Positions 19,883 to 28,692 of a stretch of 33,302 nt of DNA are shown one piece after another. The notes beneath the pieces are model-generated. The model did no database searches and had not been told where the DNA came from. It saw nothing but the letters and a program-made list of their open reading frames with translations. The position numbers were made by a program, and so were the translations under genes. Numbering within the stretch: position 1 is the first letter of the stretch; each line of letters begins with the position of its first letter. The stretch comes from Bacillota bacterium (GTDB lineage Bacteria; Bacillota; Clostridia; Acetivibrionales; JAEZXR01): positions 1 to 33,302 of the forward strand of contig JAEZXR010000056.1 of NCBI GenBank assembly GCA_023419605.1. The letters are read 5' to 3'.

Positions 19883-21511
19883 ATGAACAAATTTGCCAGA
19901 AAATCAGCTGCATGGCTTCTAGGCCTCACGATAGCCTTTTCCATGCCTTTTGCAAGTATAGCCGCTGAGCAGCCCGCTCAAAAGAATTCCAAGAACGTTA
20001 TTATCCTGATTCCCGACGGAATGAGTACCACAGGTACAACGCTGGCAAGATGGTACCAGGGGGGAGCCCCTTTGGCCATGGACGAAATGGCCAGCGGTCT
20101 TGTGAGAACATATTGGGCTGCCGGTGCTATCACCGACTCTGCTCCGGCAGGTACAGCATTGGCAACGGGAAACAAGTCCTATAATAAGTTCATCAGCGTG
20201 CTGCCGGACAAGGTCGACATGCCGGGTGTTCCGGCGGTAAAGCCTGAAGATGCAAAAAAACCGGTAGCTACCCTTTTGGAGGCTGCCAAGCTGGCAGGCA
20301 AGGCTACAGGCATCATCGCAACTTCAAATATACAGCATGCAACTCCAGCCGCATTTTCCAGCCACTATCCCGACCGGAGCAGATATGATATCCTGGGCGA
20401 ACAACAGGTATATAACAATGTCGATGTGGTCCTGGGCTCCGGCTACCAATACCTCATGTCCCAAAACCGGAAAGACAAGGAGGACCTGCTCGGTGTTCTG
20501 AAGGCAAAAGGCTACGACTATATTACCACTCCGGAACAAATGAAGAAATCCACTTCGGCAAAGCTCTGGGGACTGTTTGCCCCTGATGCCATGGCCTATG
20601 AAATGGACAGAGACCCCGCCAAAGAACCCAGCCTGGCAGAAATGACGGGAAAAGCCCTCGACATACTTTCCAGGGACTCTGACGGCTTCTTCCTCATGGT
20701 GGAAGGCAGTAAAGTAGACTGGGCCGCTCATGCCAACGATCCCATCGGTGTAATCAGTGACGTTCTCGCCTTTGATAAAGCGGTAAAGGTAGCTCTTGAT
20801 TTTGCGAAAAAAGATGGAAATACCGTTGTTTTAGCGTGTACGGACCATGGCAACGGTGGTATCTCCATGGGAAGCGCAGGCACAAACAGTGGATATGATT
20901 CCGCTCCTCTCGCAAAATTCATGGAGCAGTTGACAAAAGCAAAGCTGACAGGTGAAGGGCTGGAAAAAAAGATCCTTCCCGATAAGTCAAACATTAAGGA
21001 AGTAATGGCAGAATATTACGGCATATCAAATCTCACGGAAGATGAAACAAAAGCCATCGCCGCCGCAAAACCCGGCTCATTAAACAGTGTTGTGGGTCCC
21101 ATGATCAGCAAACGGGCGAACATCGGCTGGACGACCACAGGGCATACCGGCGAGGAAGTAACCCTCTACTCCTATCTCCCGGGAAACCAAAGATTAACCG
21201 GAGTCATCGACAATACCGATATTGCAAAATATGCAGCAACAGCCATGAACGTGAATTTGGAGGAAGCCACCCGGAAACTTTTCGTCCCTGTTCGAGGAGC
21301 CTTTGAAGCAAAGGGAGCCACCGTGGCATGGGATGAAACCGATATGGAAAATCCCCTCATCATAATCACCAAAGGTACTGATGTTCTCAAGCTTCCAGTC
21401 TATAAAAACATTGCGGAGCTGAACGGTAAAACCATTGAAATGAAGGGAATCGTAGTGTTTAACGGCGAAAAGTGTTTTGTTCCACAGGAAGCCGTCGATT
21501 TGATAAAATAA
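19883..21511 (+). CDS. Secreted alkaline phosphatase (PhoA family) with C-terminal stalk-like domain
   Basis: The 542-residue protein starts with a signal peptide (cleavage near SIAA, about residue 28). The phosphatase domain shows the first zinc/magnesium Asp in IPDGMS (Asp45), the nucleophile Ser86 in ITDSAPAGTALATG, EGSKVDWAAHAND, TDHGNGG and the distal His in TTTGHTGEEV. It releases phosphate from monoesters outside the cell. The last ~80 residues (KLFVPVRGAFEAKGATVAWDE...ELNGKTIEMKGIVVFNGEKCFVPQEAVDLI) resemble the copper-amine-oxidase N-terminal/stalk repeat common on Firmicutes surface proteins. GAGGAGG lies upstream of ATG. It is a single gene, ending in a strong terminator. Confidence 0.95.
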   Translation: MNKFARKSAAWLLGLTIAFSMPFASIAAEQPAQKNSKNVIILIPDGMSTTGTTLARWYQGGAPLAMDEMASGLVRTYWAAGAITDSAPAGTALATGNKSYNKFISVLPDKVDMPGVPAVKPEDAKKPVATLLEAAKLAGKATGIIATSNIQHATPAAFSSHYPDRSRYDILGEQQVYNNVDVVLGSGYQYLMSQNRKDKEDLLGVLKAKGYDYITTPEQMKKSTSAKLWGLFAPDAMAYEMDRDPAKEPSLAEMTGKALDILSRDSDGFFLMVEGSKVDWAAHANDPIGVISDVLAFDKAVKVALDFAKKDGNTVVLACTDHGNGGISMGSAGTNSGYDSAPLAKFMEQLTKAKLTGEGLEKKILPDKSNIKEVMAEYYGISNLTEDETKAIAAAKPGSLNSVVGPMISKRANIGWTTTGHTGEEVTLYSYLPGNQRLTGVIDNTDIAKYAATAMNVNLEEATRKLFVPVRGAFEAKGATVAWDETDMENPLIIITKGTDVLKLPVYKNIAELNGKTIEMKGIVVFNGEKCFVPQEAVDLIK

Positions 21512-21540
21512 TCCACAATTCACTCTCTGTGGTGTTCATA

Positions 21541-21580
21541 AAAAGCCCTCCCCGGAAATTGCCAGGGAGGGCTTTCTTTT
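21541..21580 (+). terminator. Terminator between the phosphatase and ABC exporter genes
   Basis: AAAGCCCTCCC and GGGAGGGCTTT enclose 12 bases and are followed by CTTTTC on the plus strand; the minus strand has a T-run as well. It lies between convergent genes and probably serves both. Confidence 0.9.
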
Positions 21581-23362
21581 CTATATTGCTTCTAAAAAGG
21601 TATATTGCGCTGTATAGAGCTTCCAGTAGGCACCCTTTTTCTGCATGAGCTCATCATGGGTACCTTTCTCAATAATATTTTTGTTATCCACATACATGAT
21701 CAGATCGGCATTCTTTATGGTGGAAAGCCTGTGGGCGATAATGAAGGAGGTCCGGCCCTCCAAAAGCCTCTCAAGCCCTTCCTGCAGTGCCATTTCGGTC
21801 TTCGTATCAATGCTGGAGGTGGCCTCATCCAGAATCAATATCCTGGGAGATGCCAGCAGCGCCCGGGCAAAGGATATGAGCTGCCGCTGCCCTGTTGACA
21901 GCCGGGTACCTCTTTCATTTACCTGCGTATAGTAACCGTCCTTCAAGGACATGATGAAATCATGGGCCTTCACCGCCTTGGCCGCCTCAATGACCTCTTC
22001 ATCCGTAGCATCCAGCTTGCTGTACCGTATATTGTCCATAATGGTTCCCGAAAAGATGAAGGAGTCCTGCAGCATTACACCCATTTGTCTGCGCAGGGAT
22101 TCCAGCGTCACGCTCCTTACCTCCATTCCATCCACCAGTACCTGCCCTTCGTTAACATCGTAGAACCGGCTGATCAGATTAATGACGGTAGTTTTACCTG
22201 CACCCGTCGGCCCTACCAGGGCTACCGTCTGGCCCTGGCGGATGGTAAAGTTCACGTCCTCCAGGATCGTATGCCCTTCGTCGTAACTAAAGTGAACACC
22301 TTTAAATTCCACTTCCCCGTGGATGTCAGGCATTTCAGCCGCTCCCGGCAGATTCTCCACAATCAGCTTCTCATCCATGGTTTCAAAGATTCTTTCCAGG
22401 TATGCCATGGCATTGATGATGGAATTATAGAAGTTTGCCAGGTTATTGATGGGTGCCCAGAACCTTGAGATGTAGCTGATAAAGGCGATGAGTACACCGA
22501 TGGTTACGCCCTGGTCAATCCACGCAATACCGAAGACGTAGACCGCAGCCGTTGTGAGGGAGGATACATTATCCACAATAGGGGATAACAAAAACTGAAT
22601 TTTCATGGCTCTCATCCATGCATCCCTGTAGCTGAAATTCAGTTCGCGGAAAATACGCAGATTCTCCTCTTCCCTGGCAAAGGATTGGGTTACCTTCATC
22701 CCGCAGATGCTTTCATGGATGTAGGCATTCATATTGGACTGTTTTCTGCTTAAGGCCTGGAATGCCTTTCTTTGCGCATTCTTTATAAGGAAGATGCCGG
22801 TAATGAGCAAGGGCAGCCCTGCCAGGCAGATCAATGTCAGTCTTACGTCGATGAACAGCATAAAACCGATAATAAAGATCAAGCTGAACAAATCTGTAAT
22901 CAGGTTGATAATCCCGTTGGACAGAAGATCACTGAGAGAGTTTACATAATTCACAACCCGTACCAGGATTTTGCCGTGGGGTCTGCTGTCATAAAAGGTA
23001 AAGGGCAGCTTCTGCAAGTGCTTGAACAAATCCGTCCGTATGCTGTGTATGATGCTCTGTCCTACAAAGGACATGGACTGAATCCTTAATTTGAGGCACA
23101 CACCCGTGATCACCAGCGTCAACAGGAAGAGTCCCGACAGCATCACCATTCCTTTTACATCTCCATTGGGAATGGTAGTGTCAATTGCTACCTTAATCAG
23201 ATAGGGACCTATGAGGCTGGCAATACTGGAAACCAGCATCAAAAAAACGGTTATTCCAATGGTTTTTTTATGAGGAGTTACATATTTTAGTATTCTCTTC
23301 AAGTGGCTTGCGTTAAACTGGGCCTCCAGCTCCTCATCCACGTCAAATTTATTTCTGGCCAT
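21581..23362 (-). CDS. ABC exporter half-transporter, subunit with consensus ATP site
   Basis: The 593-residue protein is a six-helix type IV ABC exporter half (about residues 25-310) joined to an ATPase domain: Walker A GPTGAGKTT, signature LSTGQRQLISFARAL, Walker B ILILDEATSS with the catalytic Glu, and IAHRLST. The signature has Thr where Gly is usual (LSTGQ). Together with its partner's missing Glu this fits a heterodimer with one weakened ATP site, as in TM287/288, LmrCD and BmrCD. ATG 23362 is chosen because AAGGAGGTG lies upstream, inside the end of the partner gene; only one base separates that gene's stop from this start. The substrate is unknown; multidrug or lipid export is typical. 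Confidence 0.93.
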   Translation of the reverse strand: MARNKFDVDEELEAQFNASHLKRILKYVTPHKKTIGITVFLMLVSSIASLIGPYLIKVAIDTTIPNGDVKGMVMLSGLFLLTLVITGVCLKLRIQSMSFVGQSIIHSIRTDLFKHLQKLPFTFYDSRPHGKILVRVVNYVNSLSDLLSNGIINLITDLFSLIFIIGFMLFIDVRLTLICLAGLPLLITGIFLIKNAQRKAFQALSRKQSNMNAYIHESICGMKVTQSFAREEENLRIFRELNFSYRDAWMRAMKIQFLLSPIVDNVSSLTTAAVYVFGIAWIDQGVTIGVLIAFISYISRFWAPINNLANFYNSIINAMAYLERIFETMDEKLIVENLPGAAEMPDIHGEVEFKGVHFSYDEGHTILEDVNFTIRQGQTVALVGPTGAGKTTVINLISRFYDVNEGQVLVDGMEVRSVTLESLRRQMGVMLQDSFIFSGTIMDNIRYSKLDATDEEVIEAAKAVKAHDFIMSLKDGYYTQVNERGTRLSTGQRQLISFARALLASPRILILDEATSSIDTKTEMALQEGLERLLEGRTSFIIAHRLSTIKNADLIMYVDNKNIIEKGTHDELMQKKGAYWKLYTAQYTFLEAI

Positions 23363-23363
23363 C

Positions 23364-25112
23364 TTATCCCACCTCCTTGACATTGGCATTGTCAAAGTCT
23401 CCAAACTGATTTACAAATACGCTGTAGTAGTATCCCTTCTTCCCAAGAAGTTCCTCATGGCGTCCCTGTTCCAGTATTTTTCCATCATCCAGAACGAGGA
23501 TGAGGTCCGCATCCTTCACAGAGGAGATCCTATGGGCTATAATGAAGGTGGTCCGGTCCTTATATACGGAGTTCAGACTCTTCTGTATCCGGTGCTCCGT
23601 TTCCATATCCACACTGGAAGTGGTATCATCCAGTATAAGAATAGAAGGGTCCTTTAACAGTGCCCTGGCAAGAGCAATTCTCTGCCGCTGGCCGCCCGAC
23701 AGTCCCACTCCCCGTTCTCCGATAATCGTGTCGTACCCTTCGGAGAAATTCTGGATAAAGTCCTGTGCACCCGCCAGCTCGGCAGCCCACTGAACCTGCT
23801 TTATGGAAGCCCTGGGCACTCCGTAAGCGATATTTCCTTCTATGGTATCCGAGAAAAGGAAGATGTCCTGCATCGCCACGGCCACATTCTCCCTCAGCTT
23901 CCTGACATTCATTTTCCTTATATCTATATCATCGATCAATACTTCCCCGGAGGTACAGTCATAAAATCTGCAAATCAAATTAACCAACGTAGATTTTCCA
24001 GAGCCGGTAGGGCCTATAATGGCAATGGTCTGACCGGGCCTTGTCTTGAAGCTGATGTTCTCCAGAACCTTTTCATCCCCGTAGCTGAAGCTGACATTTC
24101 TAAACTCTACATGCCCGCTGATCCGCTCTTTTTCCACCGCGCTTTCCTCGCTCTTTATGGCAGGCTCATTCTCCAGGAAAGCAATAATCTTCTCTGCAGA
24201 AGCGCAGAATCTCTGTATATCGTTGATAATCCACCCGGACATCCGTAAAGGATTGTTTAAAGCCCATATGAAGCTGTTAAAGGTTACCAGCTGCCCGAGG
24301 CTCATCTCTTTCCGTATTACCATGACGCCTCCCATCAGGATCATAATGACGTAAAGCACCCCGGCCAGAGAATCAAGCACCGGAAGGTATTTGTTCCAAA
24401 CCCTGGAGGACTCCAGGTTCTTCTCCATAAAGCCGTCATTTTGGCGGTTGAATTTTTCTATTTCATATCCTTCCTTGGCAAATGCCTTTACTACCCTGTT
24501 TCCGCTAATGTTTTCCTGCACCACCGAGTTCAGTTTTGAAAACTGCTCCCGTATGGCTACGAAAGTAGGGCGTACAGTGTTTGTCAGCTTCCAGGCAAAG
24601 TACGCTACAAAAGGCGTTATACACAAAAGTGTGAAGGCCAGCTTTGCATTAATGGTAAATAGCATTACCAATGCAAATAGGAAAATGATGCTGTTTTCGA
24701 AGCTCATATAGATGACCCAGGACATAAAGTGCCGTACCGCGTCGGTATCGCCGGTCATCCGGGCCATGATATCTCCCGTCCGGGTCCGGTCGAAGAAGGC
24801 GACATCCAGGGCCTGGAGCCTGGAATAGGCTGTCTCCCTTATTTTGAAAATAACACGCTGGGATACATCCTCGAAAGTAAGGATGAAGGTGTATCGCAAA
24901 ACAGACCGCAAAAGTGTCACTGCCAGTATGGTTCCGAGTATCCCCATCAGGATCTCTCTTTTTCCGCCTCTTATGACCTCATCTACAATGATTCCGGAAT
25001 AATACGGAGTCACCATGCTGAGGGCAGAGGCTCCCAGCACCAGTACCATCGCTAACATCAGCCGCCATTTGTGCTTTTTAAGATACCCCCATATCCACTG
25101 AAACGCTTCCAT
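23364..25112 (-). CDS. ABC exporter half-transporter, subunit with degenerate ATP site
   Basis: The 582-residue protein has six membrane helices (residues ~15-310), Walker A GPTGSGKST, a canonical signature LSGGQRQRIALARAL, and Walker B ILILDDTTSSVD, where Asp replaces the catalytic Glu. IAHRISS follows. It therefore pairs with the product of the next gene, which has the Glu but an altered signature: the non-hydrolysing site would be built from this protein's Walker motifs and the partner's LSTGQ. The start at 25112 has AAGGAGG eight bases upstream; the frame is open further back but without such a site. This is the first gene of the two-gene operon; the GC-rich repeat 25170-25370 lies just upstream. 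Confidence 0.93.
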   Translation of the reverse strand: MEAFQWIWGYLKKHKWRLMLAMVLVLGASALSMVTPYYSGIIVDEVIRGGKREILMGILGTILAVTLLRSVLRYTFILTFEDVSQRVIFKIRETAYSRLQALDVAFFDRTRTGDIMARMTGDTDAVRHFMSWVIYMSFENSIIFLFALVMLFTINAKLAFTLLCITPFVAYFAWKLTNTVRPTFVAIREQFSKLNSVVQENISGNRVVKAFAKEGYEIEKFNRQNDGFMEKNLESSRVWNKYLPVLDSLAGVLYVIMILMGGVMVIRKEMSLGQLVTFNSFIWALNNPLRMSGWIINDIQRFCASAEKIIAFLENEPAIKSEESAVEKERISGHVEFRNVSFSYGDEKVLENISFKTRPGQTIAIIGPTGSGKSTLVNLICRFYDCTSGEVLIDDIDIRKMNVRKLRENVAVAMQDIFLFSDTIEGNIAYGVPRASIKQVQWAAELAGAQDFIQNFSEGYDTIIGERGVGLSGGQRQRIALARALLKDPSILILDDTTSSVDMETEHRIQKSLNSVYKDRTTFIIAHRISSVKDADLILVLDDGKILEQGRHEELLGKKGYYYSVFVNQFGDFDNANVKEVG

Positions 25113-25169
25113 AAAATAAACCTCCTTTGCGCATAGCGCAAATTTGATGTAGTACAAGTCAATAGTATT

Positions 25170-25370
25170 CCCACCCCTGACCCCTCCCTGGAGGGGTGAT
25201 ATTATTTGGCCGTTGAAACGGCCAGCAGGGAGGACTCCGTCCCCCTGTACCCCCTAAATCAAGCCAGATGCATTGCTCGGGGGGTGTAGGGGGCAGCGCC
25301 CTTCTACTCGCGGCTGCAGCCGCGAAATAGTGCTCCCCTTCCCTTCGAGAGAAGGGGTCAGGGGATGGGT
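25170..25370. repeat. GC-rich palindromic element (MITE/REP-like)
   Basis: Near-identical inverted ends (CCCACCCCTGACCCC at the left, GGGGTCAGGGGATGGG at the right) bound about 200 bp. Inside are GGCCGTT/AACGGCC, CCCCCTGTACCCCC/GGGGGGTGTAGGGGG-type pairs and a perfect 18-bp palindrome TCGCGGCTGCAGCCGCGA near 25309. It is far richer in G and C than the DNA on either side and has no coding frame. It lies in the promoter region of the ABC exporter operon. The structure fits a small non-autonomous repeat. Confidence 0.75.
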
Positions 25371-25826
25371 GTCGATTTACTCATACTTTACAAACATTAT
25401 GCACCCGTATCCTGTATTGGAAAATGTACTATCTTAAACTCATGATGGAATATCTTATACTATGGTGCAGCGAAAATATTAAACCTATGTCCCATCTATA
25501 ATTTCGGATAAATTATGAACCTTCATGAAATATATTCCAATAAAATTCCTTTTGATTTTAGCAGGATTTTTCCCATTTACCTAGAATAAAATATTTACCT
25601 ATATAAATCGCGAGAATGATTTTACATGGAATGAATTTAATTTTCGCGATGGGCAAGCAAGGAAATACAAGCGCACAAAAGAAGAAATGTAAAAACTTTG
25701 GTGCGTTGTATATAGATATTGAAATGAAGAAGTATATTCTATAGCAGATGCAAATAAATATATTTTAAGAATGAGCATTTTAGGCTGTAATATTTAACCT
25801 GCGGCTCCGTTTTGAGGTGGTTTTGA
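25371..25826. other. AT-rich regulatory region before the AraC gene
   Basis: No gene is visible. It contains ATCGCGA...TCGCGAT half-dyads about 40 bp apart (near 25605 and 25643). It should carry the promoter of the AraC-type gene at 25827, and the exporter operon promoter may lie at its left end or left of the GC-rich repeat. Confidence 0.4.
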
Positions 25827-26663
25827 GTGTGCGATCTGGGGATCACACCGGATAATTTTAATCCTAGAGTATTATACGTATTGAAAAAGAGGTTCAACAG
25901 TCAAAGTGTTGTAACCTATCATTGTCATGATTTTTCTTCGCTGATTTATATCATTTCCGGCTCCTGTACCTATAATATTGATAATGTGCTGTATCCCGTC
26001 AAAAAAGGGGATATTATCCTCTGCAATCCCGGTATCTATCATGGCAGGATACTGGCTGAAGAGGAAGAAATCACGGAGTTTCATGTAGGTGTCGGCAACC
26101 TCTGTATAAAAAACATGCCCAGGGATGGGCTCATCCCGCAGGGCGCCTGCCCCGTCGTCAGCATGGTAAAGCACGAGCAGGATTTCTCCAAGTGCTACAA
26201 TGACATTATGTCCGAGCAGGAGAAAAACGAACCCGGCGGCGACCTGGTCATAAAAACGCTGGTTATGAAGCTGATTGTCATTTTCCTCCGGGAAACCTAT
26301 TACATCGAAAAGGCAGGCAGCATCGGGCTGTACAGCCTGGAGTACTATGAAAGGAACGACCTGGTCAATACCATCATTTCCTTTATTAATGAAAACTATA
26401 TGAAGAATATCTCCCTGGATAAGATATCGAAAAACATGTATCTGAGTCCGGTGTACATCTCCAGGATTTTCAAGGAGGAAACCGGGGAATCCCCCATCAA
26501 CTACCTGATAAAGACACGTTTGAATAAGGCAAGGGACTTGCTGGAGGAAGGACGGCTCTCCATCAAGTCGGTCGCTGAGAGTGTAGGCTACAATGATGCC
26601 TACTATTTCAGCAAGCTGTATAAGAAATACTTCGGGTGTCCGCCCTCGCGGCATCGCCTATAA
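25827..26663 (+). CDS. AraC-family regulator with cupin sensor domain
   Basis: The 278-residue protein has an N-terminal cupin/AraC-binding domain (YHCHDFSSLIYIISGSCTYNIDNVLYPVKKGDIILCNPGIYH, residues ~30-72) and a C-terminal double HTH (NTIISFINENYMKNISLDKISKNMYLSPVYISRIFKEETGESPINYLIKTRLNKARDLL and IKSVAESVGYNDAYYFSKLYKKYFGCPPS). It begins with GTG, with GAGGTGG upstream. Such regulators usually sense a sugar and activate a neighbouring catabolic set. Here it faces the carbohydrate cluster in convergent orientation, so it may regulate that cluster or something upstream. It is monocistronic and ends at a terminator. Confidence 0.92.
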   Translation: MCDLGITPDNFNPRVLYVLKKRFNSQSVVTYHCHDFSSLIYIISGSCTYNIDNVLYPVKKGDIILCNPGIYHGRILAEEEEITEFHVGVGNLCIKNMPRDGLIPQGACPVVSMVKHEQDFSKCYNDIMSEQEKNEPGGDLVIKTLVMKLIVIFLRETYYIEKAGSIGLYSLEYYERNDLVNTIISFINENYMKNISLDKISKNMYLSPVYISRIFKEETGESPINYLIKTRLNKARDLLEEGRLSIKSVAESVGYNDAYYFSKLYKKYFGCPPSRHRL

Positions 26664-26675
26664 TAAGCTTCAAAT

Positions 26676-26705
26676 ATACAATTCGGATGGAACTTCGCTG
26701 ATTCG
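26676..26705 (+). repeat. Partial copy of the fold-back repeat at 30652-30828
   Basis: This 30-base stretch matches the complement of 30749-30779 at all but one substitution and one gap (TTCGGATGGAACTT-GCTGATTCG shared). It lies just after the AraC stop codon. Similarity ends sharply at GATTCG. Confidence 0.7.
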
Positions 26706-26715
26706 ATTGTAAATA

Positions 26716-26758
26716 GAAAGAGTTCCCTTTGCAGTTGTAAGGGGAACTCTTTCTTATT
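26716..26758. terminator. Bidirectional terminator between AraC and the sugar cluster
   Basis: GAAAGAGTTCCC and GGGGAACTCTTTC pair around a loop of about 13 bases; TTATTT follows on the plus strand. It separates convergent genes. Confidence 0.85.
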
Positions 26759-26762
26759 TAAA

Positions 26763-27728
26763 TTACGCCCACCACATTCCGCCAACGTTCTCAAATACCA
26801 TAACGTCCTTCAGGAACCTGATGGCCTTCTGTAAACCTTCATTTACAGACATGAGGCTGTCTTCATGTTCAATGCTGAGTACGGAATCGTAGCCAACCAT
26901 TCTGAGATTGCTGACGATGTCCTTCCAGAGCTGATAATCGTGACCGTAGCCTACAGAGCGGAATATCCAGGAACGCTTGATTTCATCCCCGTAATGCTTC
27001 GTATCCAGTACGCCATTGACCGCTGTATTGATCTCATCAATCTTTGTATCCTTCGCATGGAAATGGTAAATCGCCGGACCCAGGTTGCGGATGGCAGCAA
27101 TAGGATCAATTCCCTGCCAGAAGAGATGGCTGGGGTCAAAATTGGCACCGATGATATCTCCGACAGCGGCTCTCAGCTTCAAGAGGGTCTCAGGGTTGTA
27201 TACACAGAAGCCTGGATGCATTTCCAGCGCGATTTTTTCTACGCCATGGTCCTGTGCAAATTTTGCAGCTTTTTTCCAGTACGGAATCAGCACGTCATTC
27301 CACTGGTATTCCAATACCTTCAAAAAATCCTCCGGCCATGGACAGGTTACCCAGTTCGGATATTTGGACCCTTCAGAGTCTCCAGGGCATCCGGAGAAGG
27401 TAATGACCATCTTGATTCCCAGCTTTTCAGCCAACAGTACGGCATTCTCAAAATCCCCGTGGAATTTGTCTGCGATTTCTTTTTGCGGGTGTACGGGATT
27501 CCCGTGAACACTTAATGCACTGATTTCCATGTTGTATTTCGCTACCAGATTTTTGAGATTTTCAATCTTGGACTCGTCCTTTAAAAACTCTCCCGCATCC
27601 ACGTGCGCGGTTCCCGGATATCCTCCGCAGCCTAATTCAACAGCCTGCACGCCGGATTCGGCCAGGTATTTCAGTGCTTCATCCAGGGGCTTTGCTCCCA
27701 GTAATACTGTAAATACGCCTAGTTTCAT
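26763..27728 (-). CDS. Sugar phosphate isomerase/epimerase-like TIM barrel (321 aa)
   Basis: This AP-endonuclease-2 type barrel has the metal-binding residues of the family: Glu in IALEMHPGF, Asp and His in GANFDPSHLFW, His in YHFHAKDTK and Glu in LSIEHEDS near the C-terminus. ALSVHGNPVHP marks the early His. Relatives isomerise or epimerise keto-sugars or cleave keto-intermediates. ATG 27728 is preferred; AGGAGG lies eight bases before it, while the ATG at 27734 is too close to that site. It is the last gene of the cluster, 20 bp after the preceding barrel gene. The close pairing of two such barrels with dehydrogenases suggests successive steps on an oxidised sugar or cyclitol. Confidence 0.88.
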   Translation of the reverse strand: MKLGVFTVLLGAKPLDEALKYLAESGVQAVELGCGGYPGTAHVDAGEFLKDESKIENLKNLVAKYNMEISALSVHGNPVHPQKEIADKFHGDFENAVLLAEKLGIKMVITFSGCPGDSEGSKYPNWVTCPWPEDFLKVLEYQWNDVLIPYWKKAAKFAQDHGVEKIALEMHPGFCVYNPETLLKLRAAVGDIIGANFDPSHLFWQGIDPIAAIRNLGPAIYHFHAKDTKIDEINTAVNGVLDTKHYGDEIKRSWIFRSVGYGHDYQLWKDIVSNLRMVGYDSVLSIEHEDSLMSVNEGLQKAIRFLKDVMVFENVGGMWWA

Positions 27729-27748
27729 GTTCATCGCCTCCTAATATA

Positions 27749-28495
27749 TTATACTAAACCCATTTGTTTTAAATTGTTAAAGCTTATGGTTACACTTTCC
27801 AGCTGCGGCCGGTTACATTTATCCTGCTCTACGATAAACCATTGGGCACCGATTTCAACAGCTGCCTTATGAAGCGCTTTTATATCCATGATGCCGTTGC
27901 CGACTTCCGTGAAGCCCCTGCCTTCTCCTGATTCCATATCCTTCTGGTGTACCAGAGGGCACCTCCCGGCATACTTTTTCAGGTATCCTACCGGCTCGAT
28001 GCCTGCATATTGCACCCAGTATGTATCCAATTCCATTTTTACGAATTCGGGGTCTGTGTTTTTGAATATCATATCCAGTGCATATTCTCCGTCAAACATC
28101 TGAAATTCATGGGCATGGTTATGGTATCCCAGCTCCAGTCCCTTTGCCTTGCATTTCTCCCCCGTCCTGTTCAAAAACAGGGCCAGGTCCAGGTAATCCT
28201 GTTTGGACTCACCTTTTGCCCAGGGGCATATGATATATTTATTTCCGATCTCCAGATCGTATTCAAGCGTTTCTTCCAGCTTTTCCTTTAAAAGGTCCAG
28301 GCCTACGTGACTTCCGGCAGCAGCCAGGCCTAACCGGTCCAGCTCCGCCTTCATTTGTGCGGCGGAAAGGTTGCCATACCCTGCAAATTCAACTCCTTTG
28401 TAGCCGATCTCCGCTACTTTCTCGAGCGTTCCCTTAAAATCCTTTGCCATTTCATCCCGTAAGGTATACATTTGTACCGCTATTGGAATACTCAT
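27749..28495 (-). CDS. Sugar phosphate isomerase/epimerase-like TIM barrel (248 aa)
   Basis: A second barrel of the same superfamily: VQMYTLRDEMAKDFKGTLEKVAEIGYKGVEFAGYG at the N-terminus, HNHAHEF, KMELDTYWVQYAG (metal Asp), LVHQKDME and FIVEQDK. The YTLR start and the HNH..EF motif are typical of IolE/YcjR-like barrels in Gfo/Idh gene clusters. AGGAGG lies upstream of ATG. A ~200-bp gap with an inverted repeat (28615-28677) separates it from the dehydrogenase gene upstream, and the next barrel gene follows after 20 bp. The exact substrate cannot be read from sequence. Confidence 0.88.
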   Translation of the reverse strand: MSIPIAVQMYTLRDEMAKDFKGTLEKVAEIGYKGVEFAGYGNLSAAQMKAELDRLGLAAAGSHVGLDLLKEKLEETLEYDLEIGNKYIICPWAKGESKQDYLDLALFLNRTGEKCKAKGLELGYHNHAHEFQMFDGEYALDMIFKNTDPEFVKMELDTYWVQYAGIEPVGYLKKYAGRCPLVHQKDMESGEGRGFTEVGNGIMDIKALHKAAVEIGAQWFIVEQDKCNRPQLESVTISFNNLKQMGLV

Positions 28496-28614
28496 TCAAC
28501 CGACCTCCTATATTTTTACCCTTTTGGGTTTACTATTTCCAACGGCTTCAAATTGGGAGAGCCCTCCGGCCTCTCCACTGCCCGTTTTACCGGTTCTATA
28601 TCCTCCACTTTTCA

Positions 28615-28677
28615 ACCCTCATCCTTCTGGCTTCCTTCTCCTCTTATGGAATAAAAGAAAGACAGAAGGATGAGGGT
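28615..28677. repeat. Inverted repeat with 15-bp perfect arms
   Basis: ACCCTCATCCTTCTG at 28615-28629 is mirrored at 28663-28677 around 33 bases. It lies between two genes of the cluster. There is no T-run after the stem on the minus strand, so it is not an obvious terminator. It may stabilise mRNA ends or be a small repeat element. Confidence 0.6.
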
Positions 28678-28692
28678 CAGCTTACAACACCT

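Noticed and set aside
16157..25481. Shared 15-mer GCAGCGAAAATATTA (minus strand 16157-16171, plus strand 25467-25481)
   Set aside because: One AT-rich 15-base match between two places in 33 kb is near chance expectation, and the flanks do not match.
25872..26654. 260-codon open frame antisense to the AraC gene
   Set aside because: It is a mirror of a strongly supported AraC protein, has no ribosome site and no recognisable domain. The same applies to the long antisense frames at 29766-30491, 32022-32756 and 12116-12712.
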